A stretch of 64,000 nt of DNA. It comes from Ophioderma brevispina (Eukaryota; Echinodermata; Ophiuroidea; Amphilepidida; Ophiodermatidae). The DNA is taken from the NCBI GenBank assembly GCA_023653785.1, contig JAMKCH010001622.1, positions 1-64,000 on the forward strand. The letters run 5' to 3'. Made by a program: the position numbers and the translations under genes. Positions 12,586 through 22,436 of this stretch are shown here, in pieces (the first letter of the stretch is position 1; each line of letters opens with the position of its first letter). The notes beneath the pieces are model-generated. The model was not told the DNA's origin, did not search any database, and worked only from the letters and a program-made list of their open reading frames with translations.

Positions 12586-12953
12586 TTTTCTTGCCGAACT
12601 TCACCTCTCACAGCATGAGGTATAGGGTATGGTTTGCAGTGCACAGGTTCGCAATCATCAACCTCAATGACGTGCTCCCCCAAGTTAGTTTTTCCAGGCA
12701 CATCTGTAAGGCCATCTTTAAAATTTCCTAGGATTCGTTTAACTTCTGTAACCTGTTTCTCTGACAAGTCCGAACTAATGAACACATCCTTGTAAGACTC
12801 CTTCATGCCAAAGTGGAAGATTATAATAGTTTCACTATTGGGTGAATCATCAGGCTTTCCATCTGGCTCATCAATTTCCTCTGCTGGAATAACGGCTACT
12901 GACACAATGTAAATACGCACACTGCCATTTCTCCACTCACGACAAGCAGTCAC
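12582..12953 (-). pseudogene. Ty3/gypsy RT N-terminal region
   Basis: The 123-codon frame contains LSEKQVTEVKRILGNFKD, LTDVPGKTNLGEHVIEVDD and a KPYPIPHA motif, the standard lead-in to Ty3/gypsy RT. An acidic linker (PAEEIDEPDGKPDDSP) joins it to the integrase end upstream. It lies directly downstream of the integrase on the same strand, the defining feature of this element's layout. Confidence 0.8.
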
Positions 12954-13029
12954 TTCTTCACGTCTGTAGTATTTCTTGAGAAATTAATGTGGAATGTTTG
13001 CTTTATGGAGCCCCGGGTCATCTGGTTAA

Positions 13030-13290
13030 TCATCCTATTAATTTCTTCACGAGCGAATGGGCCCTTTCACAGTGCATAAGAGCGTGTTTGAGTCTGTTGG
13101 GTAGAAGTAGAAGTACTTCGTCTCCCTCCTTGTATGCACGTGGTCTTGCGTTTTGTGGTATTGCAGCTATATTTGTTCGTGGACTTCTCATCAATCTGGG
13201 CAAGTTTACACCGTTTTTGGTCTCAATACGATTTCGGGAGGTCACTAACATACTGATAAGTATTCTTTGTTTCCCCCTCTTCACTCTCAC
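13030..13290 (-). pseudogene. Integrase C-terminal region
   Basis: An in-frame ARPRAYKEGDEVLLLLP motif is the SH3-like C-terminal domain of Ty3-class integrases (K.GD.VL.L.P), preceded by a basic helix-like segment. No chromodomain is seen after it. A HIN..KKYYRREE motif follows in another frame at about 13000-12960 and leads straight into the RT N-terminal region. Confidence 0.75.
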
Positions 13291-13309
13291 CTGTCAGATT
13301 CACTTTTAA

Positions 13310-14217
13310 AATAGTCATAGGTCCTCTGCTACTCGACCAACATCAATTCAAAGGGTGCGAATTGGAAACCTTCTTTACTTGAGTGTGGCGTGTCTCGGTA
13401 AGCAAAACAACACAGGGCCATATGTACAAGATCCCAATCTCTGGTCGTTCCTCACCCTCTTCTTGAGCCCAGATTAAGACTCCAACATTGAGCCTCTCCA
13501 CAGCACCATTGCACAGCGCATGATAAGGAGTGGTAACCATGGACTTGATAGATAATAAAAAAAAACCGGGTTTGAGTTCCTTCATAACGTTGATGTAAAA
13601 CTGTGTTCCTGGTCAGTGAGAATTTGTTTTGGAACCCCAAGACGTCGTGAACAATTACCATAAGTTCCTCAGTATGTTTCTGGCCTCAATTGAACTTTAA
13701 CGGCACAGCCTGGATAACGTTGTGGCCGTAATCAATCAAAAGAGAATGTACGTGTTCCTCGCTCCGTTGTAGGCTTTATAGGACCAACTATATCGACGGC
13801 CACTCTATCAAATGGTGTAGCGATGTGGATAGCACCTAGTGGAGCCTTCGTGACCTTGCCTTTTGGAATTATCCTCTGACAAAGGTAAAGGAATGACAGT
13901 AGCGACGAATGTCAAGCTCCCATCCCAGGCAAATTAAAGTGGTGTGATCCTATCATGCGTTTTCTTGGCGCCTTGGTGTCCTCCCAAAAGAGCCTCGTGT
14001 GCAATCTTCATAATTTGTTGCGATACTCAAGAGTGACAACTACTGTTGGAGGAATTACCGTAGTCAAAATTTGGAGCTTGGAATACTCTGTAGATGATTC
14101 CTTTCTCTTTGACAAAAGTACTTGTTCCACAGCCAAGGACAACTGAATGAACGTGTTAGCATCAAACAGCATGCACGAATTTTCTGCAAGTCGGATCCTC
14201 ATTTTATTGCGCTTCAA
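13310..14217 (-). pseudogene. Ty3/gypsy integrase (frameshifted)
   Basis: Integrase pieces in changing frames: an upstream VERKG/TEYSKLQ-like segment (about 14130-14050), the zinc-binding helix IMKIAHEALLGGHQGAKKT (about 14010-13945), a CQR..PKGKVTKAPLG segment (about 13880-13840), the first catalytic Asp in RVAVDIVGP (about 13810-13780), and the catalytic Glu region PYHALCNGAVERLN (about 13530-13490). Then come SSTGFAPFELM-type remnants near 13350. In live elements this enzyme inserts the cDNA into host DNA. Stops and at least three frame changes make it non-functional. Confidence 0.8.
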
Positions 14218-14359
14218 AGTATTCAGGGGTGAAAAAGGTATCTTTGATGAAGGTACTTTCAGTGGTTATGGTCTGGAAATGGGCCCGACTTCGTTCTTTG
14301 CTTGGTTCTAGTTTCCACAGCACTAAAAAAATCATGTTGCCTGTGCTATGCAATTTCAT

Positions 14360-15540
14360 TTATGATCTATCTTCCCATCCATGACTTTCCCATTACTCCC
14401 ACTTCCAACCTGACTACCCCTTCTGAACTGCACCTCCTCTCTGTTACAGATTTACTCTGTTCTCTCTCTCTTCTCCGACCATGAGCTGTTCCTCCCTCCA
14501 CACCATGACCCACGACCCACCCTGCTATTCCTAATTCTATCCTACGCCTCCCCCATCCACCCACTATTACCAATACTATAGTAACTATAACATCAGCTTC
14601 ACCATACTCCATCAACCGCACTTCTCACTTTCCCGACCTTGTTCAGTCGTTCCACCCCTTATCTAAGGGCTTGCGTCCACTCTTACCAGTCTCTTCCCTC
14701 TTCCTTCTCTACCTCCTTTCTTCCCTCCCCTTCCCACCTTTTCGTCTCCCCCCTCCACCCTACCTTGTGACACCCCACCCCTCTCACCTCACCTTCTCAT
14801 CGTTTCACCACCACACAATTAGTCCCTCTTCCTTCCCGTTCTTCCCCCCGATCTCTGATACTCTTCTCCAGCTCGATTTCATTTACCCCCCGAATGCCCA
14901 CCCCTTCATCCCCTCCCCCTGTTAACCCACTTATTTTTTACCCCCTCGTATCTACCACTCCCCACCTCAACCCTCTTGGCCAATTCACCCACCCCAACCC
15001 CCATTCTACACAGGCTTCTTACACCTTCCCTCCCAACCATATACCCACGCTCGTTATCCCTCACCCCCCGTATTAATCTCTCCCCCTCCCTCTTCCCATC
15101 CCTCCGACCCCGCTCTAAAAGCTCACACTCTCTTTTACCCAAATATTCCATTAGACCCCCTTTCCCCCTACCACGCCCTTCACCCCCCTCTTCACCATCT
15201 TCTTGTCTTATGTCTTAGCAATCCTTCCGCTCTTCACCACTCCCCCTCTTTTCCTAACATACTCGCCTACATGAACTACTTCCCTCTCTACTCATAGTCT
15301 TTTTGTCCTCTCACAGCTGCACCTATTCCACCACTGCATCATGCTAACCCTCCGCCCTACCGATTCTCTGCTCCTCTCCAATTCCATTTCCCTTACCTCC
15401 CTACCCCGCCGCCACCCCCCTCCTCTCCCGCCGCTCATCCCCTGACAACACTCTCTCCTCCTCCTCCGCTCCTTGTTTTCTTTTAACCCTCCTCCTTCCG
15501 CGCAAGTTTTTATAAACTTTCCGTTTTGCCTCCTCCTCGT
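14360..15540 (+). other. 1.2 kb polypyrimidine (C/T-rich, G-poor) block
   Basis: Nearly 1.2 kb in which the plus strand is mostly C and T with scattered A and very little G, for example around 14690-14790 and 15060-15300. Frames on either strand translate only into Pro/Ser/Leu-rich or Gly/Arg/Glu-rich text without domains. It abuts the 5' side of the Ty3 relic. Homopurine-homopyrimidine DNA of this length could adopt triplex structures if real. It could also be a low-quality assembly fill. It matches in style the blocks at 7265-7540 and 20866-21104. Confidence 0.7.
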
Positions 15541-15599
15541 TTCGACAGATATGAAAGAGGGTGGTAGACCAGCCCCGTTATGAACGCACGCGCACAGAT

Positions 15600-15680
15600 A
15601 GCTGAGAAGGCCTCCCCCCCCGGTCGGGTAGTCCCCCCCCCCCGTGCGGCGCCCCCCCCCCCCCCCCCCCGTCCCCTGTA
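15600..15680 (+). repeat. Cluster of C-runs
   Basis: Several long C-runs, the longest about 19 C near 15652-15670, are separated by short GC-rich spacers. On the minus strand they are G-runs with G-quadruplex potential. They sit between the pyrimidine block and a truncated family A MITE. Confidence 0.7.
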
Positions 15681-15716
15681 GGCTGAGACGGAGGAAGAAG
15701 CAGAGAAAGAGGGGGA

Positions 15717-15983
15717 CAACAATGGATGAGCGTAGAACGTACATGGCGCTATTTCACGGTATTTTCCATTGGAACCTTTCCAGCAGCCGTTTATTATTAT
15801 CGGGATCCCCGATTAAAATATTCTAGTTACAAATTTCCTCGTTTGTGACACAAGACATTTTCGGTGGTTACCCATTCACAAGGTATAGTTTACTTGGCCA
15901 GTTACCAATGCAATCGTGTAAAAATCTCAAAAATTGTTGAAAAATTGGGGGCCGCTCTCAGAAAAAATGTTGCTAATATTGCT
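15717..15983 (+). mobile_element. TTAA foldback MITE family A, copy 1 (right half)
   Basis: The right arm of family A: it starts at AATGGATGAGCGTAGA, passes through a GGGATCCCCGAT centre remnant, and ends GGGGGCCGCTCTCAGAAA...ATATTGCT followed by TTAA (15984-15987). The left arm is missing, replaced by the C-run cluster. Compare the full copies at 22437-22974, 51131-51634 and 57472-58032. Confidence 0.75.
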
Positions 15984-15989
15984 TTAATT

Positions 15990-17205
15990 GGTTGTACAAA
16001 ACCCACCAAGGATGTTTCTGAGATTATTGGAAAAGAAGAGTTAAGTACCGGAAGTCCAAACGGCTACAGAGAAGCATGCTTGATTTTCTGTCGGTGATCT
16101 TCTTTATTGTATCTGCTATCTCAATTCCAAAATTTGATTTTATACATTGGTAAGCAGTAAATATTTTTAATGGTTTTTTAAAAAAATGAATGTCCTTGGG
16201 TTCTTAAAATGGTATTTGCTATAAATATAGCAAGCATTTTTTATGGCTCCAGATTTAATGCTTTCCAGAACATAGAGGAAAAATGGAAATGATTAACAAC
16301 AAAAAGTTAATACAATACAATAAAGCTTGGCTGATACTGAACATCACTTAAAAAGTTCGTGTGGGCATGTAAAGGTGCGTGTTCCGACGTCTTTGGGACC
16401 CTCCCTGATTTCCCAGAAGTAGTATCGATTTTGATATCAGACTAAAAAAGGCGTAGTGTTTCTCATTGTCGTTCCTGAAATTTTGAGCCCTCAAATCCAT
16501 TTCATTCCCAAATTATAAAACCAACTTAATGCCGCTTTTAGTGTTTAACCACAGTATTAGCACAGTATTGAATAGGGCTTTGCAACATGCATTATTGCGT
16601 CTACCTAAAAAACGCAAAGTGGCTTTTGTGTCCACGGTACTTGATGGGGTTGTATATGTGGAAGTGCCAGGGTTCATATCAAGTAGAGAACCACAATACA
16701 AATAAATCGGAACAAGCACCTTTAAGTGCAAATAGCCAATTCTATAATTTTGTTTTCAAATTGCCTGCCATAGCATCTTCATTGAATTTAGCTTTAAAAA
16801 GTTGCAATATTTGCGAGTACATCTGAAATTGACCCTCTAAAGCATTGGACAAGTATTTAACTGTATGGGTACTACCGGCTGATTTTAATGAATATTTAAA
16901 ACGGATATAATACCAATCAATCAGATGATATGCAGTGGAACATACAATATTTACACATTTTCCTTTCATCCGAGGGATTATTAAACAAAAAAAATATGCA
17001 TGTGAAAAAAATTTTTAAATGCCCGATTTCAGCAAAATGATTTCAAATTGTGTGTCGTGTAAAAAATGAGTCAAAACAAGTTACAATGTTAGACTGGCTG
17101 TAATTGTAACTGGAGATATAGGGTAAAAATTAAAAATAGGTATTCATCATGTATCAACCCGATTGACTGGTGTTCTATTTTGGTAAGGTTGCATTGATGA
17201 TGGTG
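15990..17205. other. AT-rich non-coding DNA
   Basis: No recognised coding, RNA gene or bounded repeat. Small frames on both strands near 16513-16970 have no known motifs. Confidence 0.4.
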
Positions 17206-17211
17206 CAAACC

Positions 17212-17592
17212 CAGGGGTGTTTTGAGTCAATCCCACAATGCATCCGTTTTGGGAAATTCACCTTAATATCGCGGGCGTCCAGTGGGATAATGAAGCGGCG
17301 AAGCACAGCGTTCCCACGCGCCGCAGAGTGACACCGTCGGAGCAAGAAATAACAACAGCGGCCCAAAGAAATCGACGTGTCAAGATCCACATAAAAAACC
17401 CTGAAGAGCGTTGAATGCTCAGATTTAGGGCCTACAAAGCGTTAGAACTTAGGGAATTTTAGCATGCGTTTTTAAAATGTCTTTGGTTCGTAAAACTTTT
17501 GGAACACTTTTATCCTAAGTGACGGACATGAGTTTTACAGACAGTATAGGCCATTGTCTGTGCACATGGGGGAATGATTCAAAATACCTCTG
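17212..17592 (-). mobile_element. hAT-type MITE family B, copy 1
   Basis: The left end CAGGGGTGTTTTGAGTCAAT, followed by CCCACAATGCA, matches the inverted ends of copies at 42143-42433 and 49110-49392. The right end is CAAAATACCTCTG. Imperfect flanking direct repeats (GCAAACC and GCCAAAACC) are compatible with an 8-bp target duplication. The copy is longer than its relatives and contains an extra GC-richer stretch around 17270-17390. Confidence 0.6.
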
Positions 17593-17742
17593 GGGCCAAA
17601 ACCATTCCTTTTTGAGGGGAAAAACAATTTTTTAAGTTATGGCACTCCCCTTGATGTTTCTCTTGACCAGCAAGGTAATTAAATCACCGACATAGCTCAC
17701 ACACAAGATTTTTGAGTTTAGTGATGCTCTAAGTGGGCAAGT

Positions 17743-17830
17743 TGGCCAAGCGGTCAAAGGCGTTGACCATCGCAGGGGTATATGATGGGCGGGCCCTTGC
17801 AATCTTGCCGGAGTCTTATTTCCTTGGTAT
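17743..17830 (+). repeat. Possible tRNA-derived SINE head
   Basis: TGGCCAAGCGG at 17743-17753 fits the pol III A-box consensus exactly and resembles a tRNA-Leu/Ser D-arm (the following text is TCAAAGGCG). No B box is seen at the right distance, so it is at best a decayed SINE head or tRNA pseudogene. The local sequence looks indel-rich. Confidence 0.3.
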
Positions 17831-18609
17831 TACTTCACATTAGTTCCTATTAAGGTTGGAAATTGCATAATCGTTGGCACATTTAATAAATGTAATGTGG
17901 ATTATGGAACTTCTTGCTTTCACACATTGCGTAGAATGTTCAGGTGGATGCAATGCAAACCCGGTGCCTCATGGTCGGGGAGATTCATGTCAAGCTGTGG
18001 GCCCGTGGAGTCAGACGGGGTCATTCTTGAGACATGTAAAAGTAGTAAGCTTTATTGAAAAGGGGATCATCCCGGGTCTGTAACCTGCACTCATCAATCT
18101 AGGTACCAGCAGTCCTTCCAACCAACATAGCCAGCGGGAAGGGTTATGCCTTTAATCCATGAGAACATGTTGAGGCTTCGTTCTGCAGTGGACTGACAAA
18201 GCTGATTTTGGACGATGCTTGTTCGCACTTATATTGGTGATATCAGTAGGAATTTGGTTTTGATTGAGTCTGATGTCCATATGTTATGTCATCAGCTAAC
18301 TTACTCTAGAAGAAGGGAGAGTAAAAAAGAAATCGAGAATGTTTGTGTGTGTAGTGTGTGAGCAATGTTGGTAACTTAACCCCATGGGAACTACCACCTA
18401 CTATACAATCTGCTGGATTGGCTTATTACAGGACACAACATGAGATCGCCCTCTGAGTAACAATCAAAAGAGTGCTTGTTATCTCTGTTGTAAAACCATG
18501 CCACCTTCTTAAAGTAGTCTCTGATTGTTCCATTACATGATGTCCTTCCTCAAGTAACCCAATCAAAATAGGGATTCACTGTCAATAGACAGACAGGTAG
18601 TGCCTAGAG

Positions 18610-18810
18610 GGGGTTTCTCAATTGGCGGGGCCCCGCGGGCCAATCCGGCCCCGCCAACCATTCATTTTTGGGCCCTCGACTTGGCTCAAAAAATATAAAA
18701 AAGATAAAACATAAGAATTCGGGGTATATTGGCCCTGAGTAGGGAAATTTTCAAATAGTTCGGGCCATTCTTCTGCCCTTCAGCTAAAAATAATTGAGAG
18801 CAAACCCATG
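18610..18810 (+). mobile_element. hAT-like MITE unique to duplication copy 1
   Basis: Begins GGGTTTCTCAATTGGCGGG with a CCCGCGGGCCAATCCGGCCCC motif nearby and ends with the inverted counterpart ATTGAGAGCAAACCCATG. It is flanked by the 8-bp direct repeat GCCTAGAG (18602-18609 and 18811-18818). Copy 2 has a single GCCTAGAG at the matching position (near 21933) with no insert, so it is an empty site. The terminal pattern (CAGGGGTTCTCAATTGG-like) and 8-bp duplication are typical of hAT elements. The first two terminal bases are missing or misread. Confidence 0.75.
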
Positions 18811-18989
18811 GCCTAGAGGGTTAACCTTGCTGTGCAATAGAAAATCATTTGATTGGACAAGGCTGCAATGGCGCCTTCTATCCTGCACACACCGTATTAC
18901 CGCTAAAAAAGGTCAAACAATAACACCGAAATAAAAAAATATTATTATTGCATAATGTATGTACTTCTTCACCCTATTGGTATCAAATG

Positions 18990-19140
18990 CTTATTCCATG
19001 TACGGAATGGGGTTCGGGTTTAGCGCAGTGGCCTCATGGTTTTCGCCAGGGTACTCTGGTTCCTCATGCTTCTAAACGGGGCTTTCTTTCTCTTGACAGT
19101 GTATATGATAATAAAGGGAATTGAACTAAATGTTATCTTT
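18990..19140 (+). repeat. SINE-like segment with A box (copy 1)
   Basis: TTAGCGCAGTGGCCTCATGG contains the exact A-box match TAGCGCAGTGG, followed by GGGTACTCTGGTTCCTC and a tail ATAATAAAGGGAATTGAA. The same segment occurs more cleanly at 22140-22262. A clear B box is not found, so the tRNA origin is inferred. Confidence 0.4.
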
Positions 19141-19312
19141 GGACACTTAAAATGACAAGATTGCGTTGGGTGTCGTTAAATACTTAATACCCCTCCAGTA
19201 TGAAAAAGCACATGATTACAGAAGTAAGGTGAAGGGGTACATTCAAATGATCTAATATGAACTTTAATTTTTGTCATGGCATGTATTATCTATAATATTA
19301 TCTTACTTTTAA

Positions 19313-19866
19313 AGCAAGACAGCACATTTTTCGGAGAAGCGCCCCAATTTCTGCGATATTGAGATTTTTGACAAAGTTGCATTGTCAATGACTAGGGAAA
19401 CGATAACCTGTGAATGGTAGAGCTCACAACCCTCTATGTGTCGCAAAAGAAGGAATTTGTAATTAGAATACTTAATATCGGAGATCTCCGATTAAAATTC
19501 AGCTGGCGGCTGGAAAGTCCTTCCAATATCAAATAGACGGGAGGGAAATTGTGTTTAAGCATGTGGTCTTAAGCTCTTCCATTAGTGGTTCCGTCGGTTC
19601 CAACAACGTCAAGTAGAGGGCATTATTTCGTTGATGGTGACAACTATTTCATCATGGACAGGACATAAATTTAGCGTTGCCAGCTCCACCACCATTAAAT
19701 TACAATCAGGGATCCCAATTCTAGAAATCGCTTCTCTTTGACAAATACAGATTTTTAGGTTACCACTCCGCAGGTATAGTTTAATAGGCAATTACCAAAC
19801 AACTGTTGCAAAAATCTCCAAATTTTGAAAATTGGGAGCGCTCTTCAAAAAAGTGCTGTTATTGCC
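19313..19866 (+). mobile_element. TTAA foldback MITE family A, copy 2
   Basis: Flanked by TTAA on both sides (19309-19312, 19867-19870) with ends AGCAAGACAGCACATTTTT and the inverted counterpart. The centre is the palindrome ATCGGAGATCTCCGAT near 19481-19497. It lies at the position equivalent to 22437-22974 in the second duplicate, so it was inserted before duplication. It carries many small indels relative to that copy. Confidence 0.8.
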
Positions 19867-20227
19867 TTAAACCAAGTGATTTTGCTTGGCCAAATATTAC
19901 CCATTTTCAAATGTGTGTTAAAGTATTTTGGCCATAAAAATTGATGAACTGCTAGGAATTTGGCTATTTTTTTCAGTGATGAAGTATGCGAATTAGTATA
20001 GAACCCTCATAGTCAGTGCCAGTTCATTAGTGGGGCCAATAAAGGAAAACATATAAAAAGGAACATTTCTGGGCCTTAAATTTCATTGGGATAATAGAAA
20101 AATAGGGATTTCTCTAAAAATCTAAAATCTTGGTTAGAGTAAAGTGGGGGACGAGGTTTTTGATTAATTAGTTGGTCACCCACCTTTAAAATGATTAGAG
20201 TGATTAAAGTTAAAGTAACCAATTTGG

Positions 20228-20475
20228 TCAATCAACATTATTTTGTTGTCTGCAAGGCCAGCAGCAAATAGGGATGGCTTGGTAGTTTGTCTGTGGTAAA
20301 ACTGTTGACCCAAAAATGCAACCACTAAAATAATGGCCTGTGTTTTCCCACATTATGTGCCACATTTTAAGGACACGTGGATACAATGCATTGGGTGTAG
20401 TGAACCCCACATGTTGGTGGTGACCCTCATGTGACCTTTGCCCATTCAAACAATGACGGGCCAGATGCACTCCAC
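20228..20475 (+). repeat. Dispersed repeat family G, copy 1
   Basis: Matches 23335-23570 (duplicate) and 35840-36080 (elsewhere). Landmarks are GATGGCTTGGTAGTTTGTCTG, a CACATTATGTGCCACATTTT-like stretch, CACATGTTGGTG and CATGTGACCTTTG. No coding sequence. Confidence 0.6.
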
Positions 20476-20487
20476 TTTATTGAATGC

Positions 20488-20491
<4 letters not shown>

Positions 20492-20519
<28 letters not shown>
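20492..20519 (+). repeat. (T)28 run
   Basis: A 28-base T run lies where the second duplicate reads ATTTTTATTAATTTTAC. Another sign of length noise or slippage in this copy. Confidence 0.85.
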
Positions 20520-20523
<4 letters not shown>

Positions 20524-20865
20524 ATACAAAATTTAAGTTTCAGCTCTCACATCAAAAAGATTGAAATACCTCTGTTGAAACTGTACAGATGGGTATTGGG
20601 GTCACAAGGCCTTCAAATTCAAGATAAAAAACTGGATATTAGACTAAAAAATAAAGTATTATAAGCAATTAAGATAAGATTTACCGAGGTTGGACCCCAA
20701 CAATAACGTGATCTATATCAATAGCAAAATCCACTGTATTACAAAAGGTGCTCCGAAAGAACATTTTGTCATGATATTACAAAACACATCTAAAGGTTAC
20801 TATAGGACAGGCCGATATGTAATATTCTATGGTAATAATGAACGGCTGAAATTCATCATACCATT

Positions 20866-21104
20866 CTGCCACCCATCATCCCCCCCCGCACCCCCCGATA
20901 CACTCCCCCCAACACATTGCCTCCCCCACCCTTTCGCCACCCCTACTTTCCCCCCCCCCCAATTAAAAAAACCCCCTTAAACCCCACCCCCCCCTCCTTC
21001 TCCTCCCCAATCACCCCCTCTCGTTCCCCTTCTTCCAATACTATCCCTATTACTTAACCCCATGCTATCTCCATCATTCAGCCTGTGCATCTATCACCCT
21101 CCCC
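20866..21104 (+). other. C/T-rich block inserted in duplication copy 1
   Basis: Copy 2 reads AATGAACGCTGCCACTGACTATGAGG without interruption. Copy 1 splits this context, and between the two halves lie ~240 bp of C-rich, nearly G-free sequence with C-runs up to about 11. This proves that at least one of the window's pyrimidine-rich blocks behaves as a discrete insertion relative to a near-identical sequence. Confidence 0.75.
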
Positions 21105-22139
21105 CTGACTATGAGGTGCCTTCTTAACTATCATATTCATGATGTCTTGCATGAAGAAATATGCCTTTCTATGGCCAGGAATGTTATATGTGACACAGAA
21201 AGATTGCATGCAGGGGATTCAAAGTGGGACTCGCCAATTGTCAATGGACTTTTTTGCAATGATTATCTTTTTTTATAGCCAGGGGGGTTAGGACATTGCC
21301 AAACCTAACAGCAACAGCAAATTCAAAAAACGGCATTCAACTTCGGGTGCTTGTGCGAGTCTGTTTCAAAGACTTAACGGTAGGAGGGCGTTCTTAAGCA
21401 TATCGAACGGGTAAACACAGACTGGACGAACGATAGGCCTGGTCAAGAATATTTAAATCTAAAAATGACCGGTATTGGAAATACACTATTTTGTAGAGGG
21501 GTTAATCCACACCCACGATTTTGAAATGAGCCAATAATTTTTTTTAATGTATCATGATATTTACATAGATATTTTGACAAAGGTGTAAGAGATGATTTTT
21601 AATGTCACGGGGACTGAGACTGCCATAGTAAATGCACGTAGCAGGTCCACAATGAAATTACCGTTTGGAAAGCCCCAATGCCCAAATCGAGCAGATCGTG
21701 TCCTACCCCCCTGTTTTATATTTATTAGCCACATTTCTCATTTGGCCATGCTTGCATTGACAAAATTGCTTGATTGGCTTATTACAGGACACAACATGAG
21801 ATAGCCCTCTGAGTAACCAATCAAAAGAGTGCTTGTATATCTCTGTGTAAACCATGCAAACATTCTTACAGTATCTCTGATTTGTTCATTACATGATATT
21901 ACCTTCCAAGTAACCAATCAAAATAGGTAGTGCCTAGAGGGTTAACCTTGCTGTGCAATAGAAAATCATTTGATTGACAAGGCTGCAATGGCACCTTCTA
22001 TCCTGCACACAGCCTTATTACCACTAAAAAGTCAAACAATAACACCTAAATAAATAAATAAATATTTATTAATCTGGCATAATTGTACTGTACTCTTCAC
22101 ACCTATTTTGTATCACATGCTTTATTCCATTTACGGAAT

Positions 22140-22262
22140 GGGGTCGGCTTAGCGCAGTGGCCTCATAGGTTTTCTCCAGGTACTCTGGTTTCCTCCTGCT
22201 TCTAAAACTGGGCTTTCTTCTCTGACATGTATATGATAATAAAGGGAATTGAAATAAATGTT
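22140..22262 (+). repeat. SINE-like segment with A box (copy 2)
   Basis: GGCTTAGCGCAGTGGCCTC has an exact pol III A-box match, followed by TTTTCTCCAGGTACTCTGG and TTTCCTCCTGCTTC, and a tail ATAATAAAGGGAATTGAA. Equivalent to 18990-19140. No convincing B box, so a tRNA-derived SINE is only a possibility. Confidence 0.4.
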
Positions 22263-22436
22263 ATCTTTGTGACACTAAAATTACAAGATTGCGTTGGTGT
22301 GTCGTTAAATACTCCTCCATTTATGGAATAAAGCACATAATACAGAGTAGGGGTGAAGGGTACATCAAATGATCTAATATGAACTTTAATTTTGCATGGC
22401 ATGTATTATCTATATATATATATATCTTACTTTTAA

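Larger units (their letters stand above)
11360..14290 (-). mobile_element. Gmr1-like Ty3/gypsy retrotransposon relic (IN before RT)
   Basis: On the minus strand the pol domains run: integrase zinc-binding region (about 14060-13925), integrase core (about 13860-13310), integrase C-terminal region (about 13290-12960), RT (about 12900-12000), RNase H (11785-11537), and a terminal NIGADYMSPL motif near 11390-11370. Conventional Ty3/gypsy elements place integrase last; integrase upstream of RT defines the Gmr1-like group described from deuterostomes. The linker from integrase into RT is continuous in sequence (HIN..KKYYRREE then TACREW), so the order is not a rearrangement artefact. Many frameshifts and stops make it a dead copy. 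Protease, gag and both LTRs were not found; the C/T-rich block at 14360 abuts the 5' side. Confidence 0.8.
18412..21770 (+). repeat. Tandem 3.3 kb duplication, copy 1
   Basis: Starts at GGATTGGCTTATTACAGGAC and runs collinear with 21772-24820. Both contain in order the CCAAT-type repeat, a SINE-like A-box segment, family A MITE, family G repeat, and the CCTAACAGCAACAGCAA segment. Copy 1 differs from copy 2 by very many 1-3 bp insertions and doubled letters, a ~200 bp hAT-like insertion (18610-18810), a T28 run, and a C/T block (20866-21104). The indel style resembles unpolished long-read sequence. It may be a second haplotype or a real duplicate. Confidence 0.8.

Noticed and set aside
14360..15540. 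Proline-rich or Gly/Arg-rich protein genes in the pyrimidine block
   Set aside because: Several overlapping frames on both strands are open simply because of the base composition; no domains or codon structure.
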